In this document: positions 42,700-53,700 of the stretch, one piece after another
How the letters are laid out: every line of letters starts with the position of its first letter
Numbering within the stretch: position 1 is the stretch's first letter
Origin: Anthostomella pinea
Taxonomy: Eukaryota > Ascomycota > Sordariomycetes > Xylariales > Xylariaceae
Length of the DNA: 64,000 nt
Assembly (NCBI GenBank): GCA_963556695.1
Contig: CAUWAG010000007.1
Location: 2,728,001-2,792,000 of the forward strand
Direction of reading: 5' to 3'
Translations under genes and position numbers: made by a program
Notes under the pieces: generated by a model
Database searches by the model: none
The model's input: only the letters and a program-made list of their open reading frames with translations
Told to the model about the DNA's origin: nothing

Positions 42700-44481
42700 C
42701 TACCAGCCCTGAGCATGGTATCCACGGTTTTCGTCTTCTCGTATATATTGGTTCCAGCTGCTAGGATTGACCTCTTCCTTGGCCTTGTTCATATAAGCCT
42801 TCTCGGGGTATTGCTTCAGGTTGGCTACGTCGTGGGACGTATGGCGCCTCTTCAGAACGGCATTAGCGGTCGAAGTCTTTTGCTGGCGCTCCCACAGGAG
42901 TTGACGTCTGAGCGACTCGGTTAATTCGGTGGAAAGCATATTCCGCCTGGTCGTGCGAGGAGACAGAGCAGTTTGCTGGTGGTGGTGGGTCTGCGCGTTC
43001 GTCACGATGGGCTGAGCCCCGGAGCGAGGGATCTCATTGATGGGCTTCAATGGCGTGGGACGTAGACCCCTTCGCATCTCCAGCCCATTGTCGTCTGAGT
43101 CGCTCGGAGAAGCCGCCTTGGGTGAGTTCTGCAAGTGACGCGCACGCTGCTGGATGGCTGGCGTAGATTGTGAGGCGTAGTTGCTGAGACCTTTAGATCG
43201 CTCCTCTTGTCCGGCGAACATGAGGCTGATGAGAGACCTTCGAGAGGTGAGGTTGGTCTTTGAAGGTACCCGCTTGAATGTCATCGGATCATCCACGCTC
43301 GACTTGCCGCTCTCCTCGATCGAGTCCTCCCACTCCGAGTCATCCTCGTCGTCGTCGATCGCACTCTCGTCCATGTAGCTGTCTGATTGATCGCTAGTCG
43401 GGATGGTTCGCATTGTGACCTGGTTGCTGAAGGACGTCTGTTTCTTCTGCGCTTTGAGCAAGGAGCTCGGTCGTGACGAGTGCATGGCACTCTTCAACGA
43501 CGGGCTATTATCTTCGCCAGAACCTGATGAGCCGCCAAGCGCAAACATCTTCTTCTTAGGTGGAGGCACTGGCTGACGGATCTCTAAGCTCTGGGGAGAC
43601 GACTCATCGGAAGACCCGCCCAGCGCAAACTTCGCAGGCTGCTTCTTAGGCTGCACTGGCTTGGGGGCAGGAGACGACTGAGGCTCGGGGATGGCGTCAG
43701 GGGCCAAGGACTTGGACTCGCGGGGCACCCGTAGAGTTGGGATCTGCGATGGCGAGAAGCCACGAACGACAATGCTAGCAGGAGACGCTTCGCTTGAATC
43801 AGACTTGGCGGATGCATGTGATGCAACGGCTGAAGATCCACAGAACGCAGACTCAGTAGCGAGCGTCGTCTGGTGTTCTACCTCTGAGCATGGGGAGTCT
43901 GAGTGATCGCTTTGTGGTTCGATGGAAGGGGAGCTGATCTGTGGCAGAGGTGATAGGTTCGGCTCCTTCTCTTTGATGATGGTGACAACCATCTTTTCGA
44001 GGTGGTCTGAAGTGATGTGAAGTTCACGACCTCTACTCCGACTGCTGGCGCATGAATCTTGTCGAACGATTCGGGGCCGGTCGATCTCCCTCGGGTCGGT
44101 CTCGGATGTGAACTCGATGGCCTCCTCATCAGCAATGGAGTCGACACTTCCAGATAGCTGAGGGACTTCTGGTATGTGCTGTTGTTGAGGTTCGGGGATG
44201 TCTTTGGGAAGTGCAGTGGCAGCAGTGGCGGGCATTGGCTTTGTGCAGAAGGTTTCTCTGTTCCACAATCGCCAGCTCAGGTTCTCCAACCTTCGGCCCT
44301 GTTCAACCGACTCGGCGCATCTGGAAAAGACTGTGCATTGGGTTAATTCGGTTCGCTCCGCCAAATACCATCTCAACGTACCATTCCACAGGCTGAACAG
44401 GTTCTGGTGGTTGTTTGTGTCGACCTTGTGAATGACATTCGGGTCCACCGTGAGGACCAGTCCTTCGGCTTTAGAAGGCAT
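42700..44481 (-). CDS. areA GATA-like (DUF1752) / DUF3295 regulatory protein
   Basis: Exons 44481-44382 and 44330-42700 give 576 residues. The N-terminal signature, HKVDTNNHQNLFSLW-NVFSRCAESV and GRRLENLSWRLW, ends near residue 56 after splicing and is the DUF1752 or nitrogen-regulatory areA GATA-like motif, a short block shared with AreA and Mks1-type regulators; it has no zinc finger. The rest is Ser/Pro-rich and mostly disordered, with two copies of KFALGGSS/MFALGGSS and an acidic patch DDDEDDSEWEDS. The conserved DUF3295 end has RRNMLSTELTESLRRQLLWERQQ and SWNQYIREDENRGYHAQGW. Homologues are linked to nutrient (nitrogen/glucose) regulation, which is only a family-level hint. The 51-bp intron 44381-44331 is a multiple of three without a stop. 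ATG 44481 (MPSKAEGLVLTVDPNVIHKV) matches the family start; the frame open to 44856 is leader. Confidence 0.94.
   Translation of the reverse strand: MPSKAEGLVLTVDPNVIHKVDTNNHQNLFSLWNGTLRWYLAERTELTQCTVFSRCAESVEQGRRLENLSWRLWNRETFCTKPMPATAATALPKDIPEPQQQHIPEVPQLSGSVDSIADEEAIEFTSETDPREIDRPRIVRQDSCASSRSRGRELHITSDHLEKMVVTIIKEKEPNLSPLPQISSPSIEPQSDHSDSPCSEVEHQTTLATESAFCGSSAVASHASAKSDSSEASPASIVVRGFSPSQIPTLRVPRESKSLAPDAIPEPQSSPAPKPVQPKKQPAKFALGGSSDESSPQSLEIRQPVPPPKKKMFALGGSSGSGEDNSPSLKSAMHSSRPSSLLKAQKKQTSFSNQVTMRTIPTSDQSDSYMDESAIDDDEDDSEWEDSIEESGKSSVDDPMTFKRVPSKTNLTSRRSLISLMFAGQEERSKGLSNYASQSTPAIQQRARHLQNSPKAASPSDSDDNGLEMRRGLRPTPLKPINEIPRSGAQPIVTNAQTHHHQQTALSPRTTRRNMLSTELTESLRRQLLWERQQKTSTANAVLKRRHTSHDVANLKQYPEKAYMNKAKEEVNPSSWNQYIREDENRGYHAQGW
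44331..44381 (-). other. 51-bp intron that keeps the frame if retained
   Basis: It starts GTACGT and ends AATGCACAG with a GAATTAACCC branch-like sequence. Reading through adds 17 residues (GTLRWYLAERTELTQCT and a changed junction) right inside the conserved DUF1752 motif, splitting LW from VFSRC. Family conservation says it is spliced; retention would give a longer, motif-disrupted isoform without a stop. Confidence 0.85.
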
Positions 44482-47400
44482 CCTGTCAAGCTTGGCTGCT
44501 GTGAAGCAGGCTATGGGTGGTGGGTGATAGTATCGTGGGGTTGGTTTCGCGAGCGCGATCGCGAACGTCGAGGAGAGGGACAAAATGCTTTGTGCTTTGG
44601 AGGTCGGTAGTAGAACTACTCGGCGCCAGAAGTCTGCTTGGTTCTGGTGTGATTGCTCTGCTGTCCTACAGTTGTAGAAATGCCGTCGTGGTAGTGGTAA
44701 GGTGAACCTGCCGCGCTGAGATGGGCGACAGTTGGTGACGATGTATCGTATGCCGATTTGGTCTCGAGGGGAATACTTGTTGGCAGGAGTAGTAGACGCG
44801 AATGGATGCTGGCGAGGATCAATGATTCTTTTGCAGCAGTAGGGCGGTGTCTGCACTTGGAGTTCGTTATGTCGAACTCGTGGATTCGTGATGTGCAGTT
44901 GTAGTTGTGGGTGTGGTCGTGGAAGACGGGCAGAGGGAGTGGATAGTTGTGTACATAATATGTATTTGATATGAGGGAGCAGAGGTGGGTAGGCAAGTGG
45001 CAGGCCTGGTAGTTGGGTAATAACCTGAAGGTGGAGGATAGCCCGCAGAAAGGCGCGGTGTGGAAGTCACTCGGATTGAGGGTACGAGGGTACCTGCCCG
45101 CTGCACGTACCGGCATGTATCTCTGCGAAGTATCTCCAGGCTTTGGTGGGTGGGTGGGTGAGTGCTGGCAGGGGGGGTGACGGCAGCACTGGGCCAGGGG
45201 GCAGGGACAAGCGCACCCTGGTGGGAACATTGGAGTACATAGCCCAGATACCTCATTCATGTACCCTCAACGGTACGTACCTCGCTTTCCCCTCCCTGTG
45301 CTTTCCTGCTCCATGTTTCCTCCCCTCCCTCTGGACAGCGGTCTAACCTGCGGCCAGACTCTGTCATGATATCCCTTCTGGCGCCTCTAGCGTACTGCCC
45401 GATCAAGTCTGGACTCCTTTTTAGCGTATTATCTAGACCCAATGGGGCATCACTCTCCTGATGAGGCACTTAGGAGCTGTCCAGGATCACCCGGTACGCC
45501 GCCCGGCGAAAGGGCCCAATGTCCCGAGTCTTCCCTTTGCTGCCGACAGCTTGACCAGCAGACCCTTTTGGGATCCGCAAGCGGTCGTTTTGGGATCGTG
45601 ATAGTTGGGCACATGTTACGCTCGTCGCTCGCTCATTTCAGGCCTGCTCCTCTTCACCCTCTTCATAGCAATACAATTTTGGATTTACCAGTCGATTCAC
45701 CAGTTGGGAAGTATCAAGTCTGCCTCTCTATGACTCCTCTGTGCGTGTCTCTGGCCGTCAGAAGCAAATAGGGAACCAATGACACATGATGCCGCAAAGG
45801 CATACAATCTCACACCATAGAGTTCGCTGGCATCGGTGTCACAGTCTTCAAGCAAGCCAGAAAGCCATCCTTTCAGGTTTATGTGACTAGGCTGGCAAAA
45901 TACGGGCCACAATTGCAGTGAATTTTAGGGGACCAAACTGGACAAACTTCAGTGGCTTGAAGTATAGCCCACGTTATCGTATCCAACGGTTTTATTATGT
46001 GATAAGTGTTACGTGCGGGAGTATCTCTCTTCATCCAAAACCATCAATCCATCGGTCACGCCTCCAGGTCCCATTGGTTGGGGCTACGGACGGGAATGAA
46101 TGAAGCTGCTTTCGTTTCCGTCGATGGACCAACACGCACCACAAAGGACTCATCACTCCTCACTCACACATCACAAACCCCAGATTAAGATGGGTGCGGC
46201 ACTTGTAGTCAATGAAGTCAAGACACTGTGAATGCTATTCAATGGATTACGGAGTCATACTGGGCACATACCTGCCTAGATGTTACGCCAACATAGTACA
46301 AAACAGCATTCACTCTCATTGTTGATCGGGCATTGGCTGCTCTGGGGCCGACCAAAGAACCAAAGAATGCTCTACGATCGCTGGGAGTGGTTACTTGCTT
46401 GCCTGCCTCACAGGAGGTCTCGTGACACCGTCTCTCCTTGTTCACATTCTACTACTATGCTCTACTACCACTACTGGATTCCTGCCAGCGCACAGCACAC
46501 TTGACATGACCCCTCCACCAGCCTTCTTTCGCAACGGGAAATGAGGTGCATCACCAAAGCCAATGTGCCGAAATATACCGTACAAATGTCTCGCCCTTCT
46601 CTGATACCAATCTAGCAATCTACCACTCTACCATTCTACAATTGACCGAGGTGCAATAACCACCTCTTTTGGGCCGTTGCTTGATCAGGCAGGCTTGGCC
46701 CGGCCTCAATGGGTGTGACCTGTGATCGCGCTCGCTGGCAGGCTGGGTGTCTATGCGTTGTCCGTTTTCAGTTCTCGTGAGCTGTTCCGAAGAGGTACCT
46801 TTTGCACTGCAGTATTGTGTGGTCTACTAGCAGTCTAGCACCCGACTCTCCGCATCTGAACGGGGTCAACCACGGCGGTCAGCTGAGCCCTTCATCAATG
46901 TTCTCAGACCTTCAACTCAGCCTCGGTGCCACAAGTGGTCACTGGTGTCGGTTAAATTTCACGGGGGATCAGCCAACTCCATAGAACTCCATCCCCACAG
47001 GCCGAGCCAGAACTCTACAATCATGCGATCCCATCTGAACAGTGGAAACGGTCGGTTCTATGGTTCCATATTTCACCGTTCCTTCAATCCTCTCAGCTGT
47101 CAGGCTGTCTGTCAAGCGGTCACATGAGTTGCTACTCCTCTAGTCTGATGTCCATACTTACTTACTAAGTAAGGTAGTTGCAGACGACAAGTTAGAACAC
47201 AGCCGAGCACTATTGGGCTGTTGTCTTGGACGGGAATGAATTATTACTGTAGCTGACCTGGTCGGACCATGACAGTTCAGTCACTATCACAACCTGTGAC
47301 GCATTCCAAGTGATCTGCTTCGCCAGCGACAGCGCCAACTCAGGATATTGTCCACCAATAAACGACCGGGAAATGGTGAGCTTTGTCGGGCAGTCGGGAT

Positions 47401-48928
47401 GCACCCTACCTATCTACTCATCTCGCAAGGCTGTGCCTCTAAGTGCCCACAACCGCCAGCGCCTAGCCAGCACACGTTGCTATCACACTTGCGCGCCATA
47501 CGAAGCGCCAACATTAACCAAAGTTTAGAGGCTTGCGACATATAGGAAAAGAAGCGCGACGCGTGGATGATAACCTGTTCTCGGGATGAGGTGATAGCAT
47601 GTCGGATCAAATTGCCACAACCCTGAAGCCCCTGTCATTCATGCCCAAAGTCACGAAAAGAAAGCTGTTCAAGTCACAGATGGAGTGTTGACCTTGGCTG
47701 TTCTAAAACCCAACGCAGCCACGCGATATTGGCTTTAGTAAAGATAAGATTGCCTTTGCTGGTTCTCATCTTCAAATATTGTCAGCGCTTCATCTCACCT
47801 ACTCTCCCGAGCCTTGCTGCCCGCGATACCTCTCGCATCGCGAGTGGGGGGCTTTTCTATCTAATGGCTGGCCTTCCACGTTGGGGGCGCATGTCCCGCA
47901 AGCGTATTGGAAGCACGAGGACAGCGGTAGGATCCGGAGAAGGACAATTTACCGATCGCACTTCTCCAGTACCAAATCGGTAATGTGTCAGCCCGTCAAG
48001 CTTCTTGACCCTTCGACGATAACGCCGAGCTGTCTCGATAGGGCAGGCGGGTGGCCACCACCACGTTTTCTTCTTCAGCGATATCTCGACTTGCGCTGGA
48101 CAGCTCAACCTGGCCCACTTGCAGTACCAGCTTCTGGACCAGGGGAGACGACCGAAGGATCTATCATCTGCAAGTTGGGGGTTCAAACTGTTGGGAACAC
48201 TGCAACACCCCCTCATCAGGTCCCTGTATCCGACCTCGTGGTTTTGACGTGTCGCATCTCCCATGGGCTTTTCCAGATTCTTCCGGGGCAGAAGACCAGG
48301 TCGCGGAAGAGGGTGTGATAATGCCACACAGGAAAGCTTTGTTTGCAAGTGTGGGAAAATAACCAGGTAAAAAGCCGGGGACGAGCCGTCGCGTCGGGAG
48401 CCGCAGGGTGAGACTGTCCGCCGTCGCAACATCACCGCCGCCACCACCATCATCAGATTGGAGGTTTGCTAAGGGGGTCGGTCCCTGACATCATAACGCC
48501 AAGCCAAACACCATCGCTGCACTACATGATGGAACATGGACTATGAATACGCCCTACGATTACATCTATTCCTCCACGAAGATCCATATGCGGAAGCAGC
48601 GACTCAGATGATGGAGCAGCGGGTGACACGTGCGTGCATGGGGGTTTCCGCAAAAGGACAACTGCTTGTAGAGGCTGAATTGAGACATCGTGGGATATGT
48701 CACCCGCTCTGCGCCGGCGTGAAGGATGAGGTAGAGAGATAAATAACAGAAGGGGGCGCGGGATGATTCGAAACCCCCACGACGCACGTTTAATGTTTGA
48801 TGGTCGGGTACGACACTGCGCGAAGGAAGGCATCCATCCCGCGTCAAGCACAGGTGACAGAGCGCAGATCATATTATCCTGTTCTGGTCTAGAAGCTCGT
48901 CCGCTGCAGACATGTATGATGCTATATA

Positions 48929-48980
48929 TCTCGGCAGCGCGGTCAGCACGGTGGTATCGACGCGCGAACCTCAGCCGAGA
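48929..48980. other. Compact two-stem hairpin
   Basis: TCTCGGC (48929-48935) pairs exactly with GCCGAGA (48974-48980), and inside it GCGCG (48937-48941) pairs with CGCGC (48961-48965). The span is 52 nt, too short for a tRNA, and I find no known RNA family to name. Confidence 0.5.
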
Positions 48981-49405
48981 GCGCGCAATGACATAGGTCC
49001 CCTCGTCTCCTCCTCCTCCTCCTTACTGTGTAATCCTTATCACCATCCACGCCAATTTCCCGCGGTGGGGCCATGCACACTCCCGGGTTTGGCAGTCCGA
49101 CGCGTTTCTTCTAGAACATTGCCAGAAGAGAGCAAGAACGAAACCGAAAGGCAAATGCAAATGAAATATAATGTCCGACCCGCGCTTCCTTCCTCTCGCG
49201 CATCACACACAACCCGATCCCGTACGTACGCCTTCCTCATACCCCCGTGCCCCCCTACGCGACAGAACAAGTATTCTACCCTCAGTGCACGGGTTCACGC
49301 CAGATGTCCTATGAACGCGCCTTGACCAACTACCGACGGCTTCTTGCAGAGTCCCACGGGTGCCACGGGGAGGGAGCTACTAGTACGAATGACAGAAGAT
49401 GTGAT

Positions 49406-49446
49406 ACAAGAAAGGAGAAGAAGAGGGAGAAGAGGAAGAAGAAGAC
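49406..49446. repeat. Polypurine GAA/GGA tract
   Basis: About 40 nt of nearly pure purine (GGAGAAGAAGAGGGAGAAG and following), a simple-sequence tract. Confidence 0.8.
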
Positions 49447-50707
49447 CTGGCGGAAGACGGTCCCGCGAAACCTGGGTTGGTCGTGTGCAATTACGTCGTC
49501 GTCGGCGGAAGGAAGCAATGGGTCTCCAACAAAATGTGATTGATCACAATCGGTAATCAGAGATTCAGAGTTTGCCCCTTACTGACCTGTCACCTGTCTC
49601 CCTTGTTAGTGATTGACCAGGTTTCGGCGCACCCCTCCATCAAATCTGTCTTTTTGTGATCCATCACCCACGCTGCCGGGCGACTTCCCCGGAACTGGGG
49701 ACCGGGGGGCGGTGTAAGACCGGGGGGGCTGGGGAAACTCAAGCTTGTGTATGCCACATTGGGGAACCCGTGGAGGTCAGACATTGACTGGGCCTTGCCC
49801 GCCGTCGGTTTCATGCATTTTTACTTTCTATGACCGTCAGGTAACTGTGGTAATGGAGTAATACTCGCACTTCTATGTTTGCATCTCCCCCAAGCTTTAC
49901 ATCTCTCCCAAGCTCTCCTGCGACGTCGCCTCGTCCTTTGGACTTCCACCAGGGTACGGTAATCTCCTTACGTTGCTACCCAATCCATACCAATCCCAGG
50001 GCAATGGGACGACACGGCCGAGACTACAGATAATTGAGATTGTCACAGTGGGTGCATGTGGTGAGTGGGTATCAGCATCACAACCCCTGAGCTTCGTTAC
50101 CGTCCAGTCGGGGCCGTCGCAGGTCAGTTGAGCGCTCTGCACCGAGAAGAGACGCGAAACGGTCCATGCCTTCCGTATAGGAAAGGTGTCTGTTGGGTCT
50201 GGGTTTCAGTTTTACCCGAACTTTTGTTCCCAAATAGGCTTAGTTTTGCATTGCACTTTAAGCCACTGTGGCTTGAGGATTGTGGCTAGCGACGCGAGCA
50301 AGCCGCAGCCGACCTTGTCGGCCTCGAGCACCTGCTACCAGCTGACACGACGATAGGTTTATACGGAAGGCTATTGTTGCGAGCTTTAGTGAAGCCTCTC
50401 AGTCTGCGATGAAGGGATTACCAGAATGGGCTGTCCGTCGCAAGGGGAATAGTATGGTATCAAAGGCTCCACCCCGTCGTTTGCATTGAAGTTGCAACGG
50501 GCAACATGTTGCACGGCATGATTCTGCCGTCTTAAAGTACCGGTACATGGTCAATTCGAGCATTTAGCTATCACCACCCCTGCCGCTCCTCTCCAGACTG
50601 CCGGCAGTGGCACATACCGCAACATTGGACTCTATCACGATGTGTCCGACTAGAGTAAGGCAAGTATCGTGACATTGGCGCAATTGCGGTGCACGGGAGT
50701 TTACGCT

Positions 50708-50728
50708 CTGGCTTCTGGCTTCTGGCTT
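50708..50728. repeat. Tandem repeat (CTGGCTT)3
   Basis: Three exact 7-bp units. Confidence 0.85.
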
Positions 50729-53700
50729 CTGCGCAGATTTGAGACAAGGCGGAGGGGTTCGTCCGCTATGATTCTCCTGACCGCAAGACACGTGTGCTGC
50801 TCCCTCGCAGGAACCCGGTTAGCAATGCCATCAACACCATGCCCGGACGCCTCGCAAGAGCTACAGGTCTCAGCCTTTTGTGACGAGTCACCCTGGAGGC
50901 GGGAGGGATACGCCAGCTTTGCGGAGAGGCTTTTCGCCTCAGACACTTACCAGCAGCACGGCTCGATTTCTTAGGAGGCAGCTTCTACAGATCGGGGCCG
51001 AGAGAACGGAATGATGTGTGTTGGCTGCTGCCGAAACTGCGGCCCGTGATGGCTCATCGCAATGGGCCACTCCCGAGACTCTTTTTTTCTTTCTTTTTTA
51101 TCGATGGCCATAGCATCTACATGCACTGCCTGCTGCAGTCTCACCTCACCGCACCACATGCAGTAGTCAATAAGCTTTCTTTTCTGGCGGGCGCCTCGTA
51201 AGAAGCCGTTGACGTCTTCTCCAACCACGAAACCCGGACCTGGAAACGCGATTAGACACGTTTGCAGGATGATCGGGCACGGGAACGCTCCCGCTGCAGC
51301 CATGTCTCGTCTCGCCTCTCTGAACACGGCGTTTTGCTTTTCCTCTCGCAGGATACTTCCCACCCAACGCGGGCTGTCTCAACTTGCAAGGTCAACCGAG
51401 ACTGGAATTTTATTCTATTAATTTTTACTTTCGTTTTCTTGTTTTAACTTTTAACTTCTATTCCGTCGCACGAATATCCGGGGATTGCAGTAGCGCCATG
51501 CTACCCCATTCCCCATTCCTCATTCTCAACTTACCGACAAACTCCAAACTCCAAACTCACAGCACGATGGGCGCGCGTGTCAAACGTTCACGATGCACGA
51601 CCGGGGTTTGAACTTTTGTCTTTTCTGAGCCCGGGGACGAGCGACTCGTCACCTATCATTCTGTCACTTTTCCATGACAAGCAATTCTCTCCTGAACTCT
51701 CGAACAAACAAACAATCACCATCCCTTGACATTATTGCTTTAGCTCGCAACATATGCCAAATCCGCACTCCCCGCGCCTCGTGGGAGCCCAAACCTAGGC
51801 GGGCGGGATGAGAATTGCCCAAGATACGCCTGATAAGCCTCGGACACATGCGCTGCAACGTGCCCTTATGGTGACATCAAATGCCAAGTCAACCCTGCCG
51901 CCTGCATGCAGCCCTGCGATAATTGATTTTCCAGCTCCAGCGAGGGGGACGCTTCAAGCCACTCAAAGGGTTGCACGACAGCGATATGGCAAACCCCTTT
52001 TCCAACAGTCGCAGGTACCCCTTTGACAATATGAAGTCAGATACGCTTGTATCTACGAGTCATTGCCTTGGAAGTTGGGCCTCTCCAAATCAGAATCTAG
52101 CTTCAACTTAGAGGCACAAGCGTCCGCCTGTCAAAGGCGTCGCCCACGTGGTTACCACGCGGAGTAGCATGATACGATACCGAGACTGCAAGAAGGGTCT
52201 TGGGCCGCTTGGCTCTCCGTGACCCGTCCGATGTTCGTTGGGGAGCACCTGACTGACCATCGAAACGCCGAACGACTGGAAGCTTCAAGCAATACGCACT
52301 GACGCGCCAGCGCGCATGATCAATGATCAATGTACCTGCCGCGCGTGGAGGCTAGCTCGGAGACGAGAGCCGCGGGTGATTGTTCTAGAGCTCGGTAATT
52401 AGCAAGGCAGCCGGTCCGGTCTTGCCGAGTTCGTCCTATCGTTTTTAATACGCAGTAGCGGCCGAAGTACGACCACGAGACGGTTTGTTTCTGGCCTTGC
52501 GGCTCAGCTGCGTGACCTATTGCGAATGCCTTCTACAAGTTATTACGAATTTACGAATAGCATCTAGGGTGTCGGCATGACCGCGGACTTATTTCGAGTT
52601 TAGGTCTCCGCGTGTGGATTATCGCGAATCCATCGAATCCAAGCCACCAGGACAGACCAGACGTTGGCCCCAACTACCCCGTGCATACCCCGTACACGAT
52701 CTATCCAATACGAATGGGCTCTGGTCGAGGCTCGAGCCTTCGACGATTACTCCACCACGTATCAGCCTGCCCGCTTCTCGATCACGAGAGCGCCACCACG
52801 CCAATGCCGACAGCCTAGGCTCACTGGTGAAGAAGCCGTTGATGACCGGCGACGACCAAGGCACCAGTCTCCCGCTGCTCATGCGCACAAAGTTTTAAAC
52901 ATCTCACGATTCCAGGCACAATGCTCCGGTTTCCCCGCACTCGAGGGGGTCCTTGCGTGGGGAGCCCCGATCTACACAGCAGACCTCCTGAACAGAACAG
53001 CTGGACCCTGCATATCGGTGCAACAAGTCAATCATTTCCATATTCCTCTGTCGATACAGCGAGATGATCTCATATGAAGTTCATATCTCCACTAGGATTG
53101 AGGTAGTACCTTGACATTCCCGACCAACAGGCTGCGAAAGAGCAAGATACCCAGGCTTCTGATATCATAGCATGCGGCTCTCTGGAGTATCGCGAGAATT
53201 TGGAGCGCTCTCTCGCCAATCACACTGTTGATGTGACGCCTGTGCTAGTATTTTACTGCGGAGTTGCCCCAGAGCTATAGCTGTTACTCCGCACATCAGC
53301 GGTCGCTCCACGCTGCGGGCAGCTCCACAGCCCGGTGAGGCTACGAGGCATGGCTTCCATCATCACGAGTGAAATAGATCCTCACTCACTCTCCACCGAG
53401 ATGCCGTCGGTGAAAACCCCGTGGGACATCGTTACCGCCGGCTCTTGAACCTTGTCGCTCGTCCTTGGAAAAGATAATGCGCTGCGGTGATCACGATGCG
53501 CCATGATGTCGAATACGGGTATCAGCGCGGAAACCCGGGGTCTCCATTGCTTGACTGAACCCCAGTATGAGAGCGCGGAGACATGGCTGACTGTTTTGCT
53601 CCTCCGCATCATGTGGGCGTGTCCGACGGCCAGCCCTACGGGGCACGACAGTGACAGGTACTTTGAGATGGGACCGTCTCGAGGACAGAAGACGTATCCC

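Noticed and set aside
42700..44856. 718-residue uninterrupted reading of the areA GATA-like gene
   Set aside because: The first 125 residues look like translated leader, and the reading includes the 51-bp intron that splits a conserved motif.
47779..48453. Overlapping sense (179 residues) and antisense (198 residues) frames
   Set aside because: Both lack motifs and oppose each other; most likely chance in GC-rich sequence.
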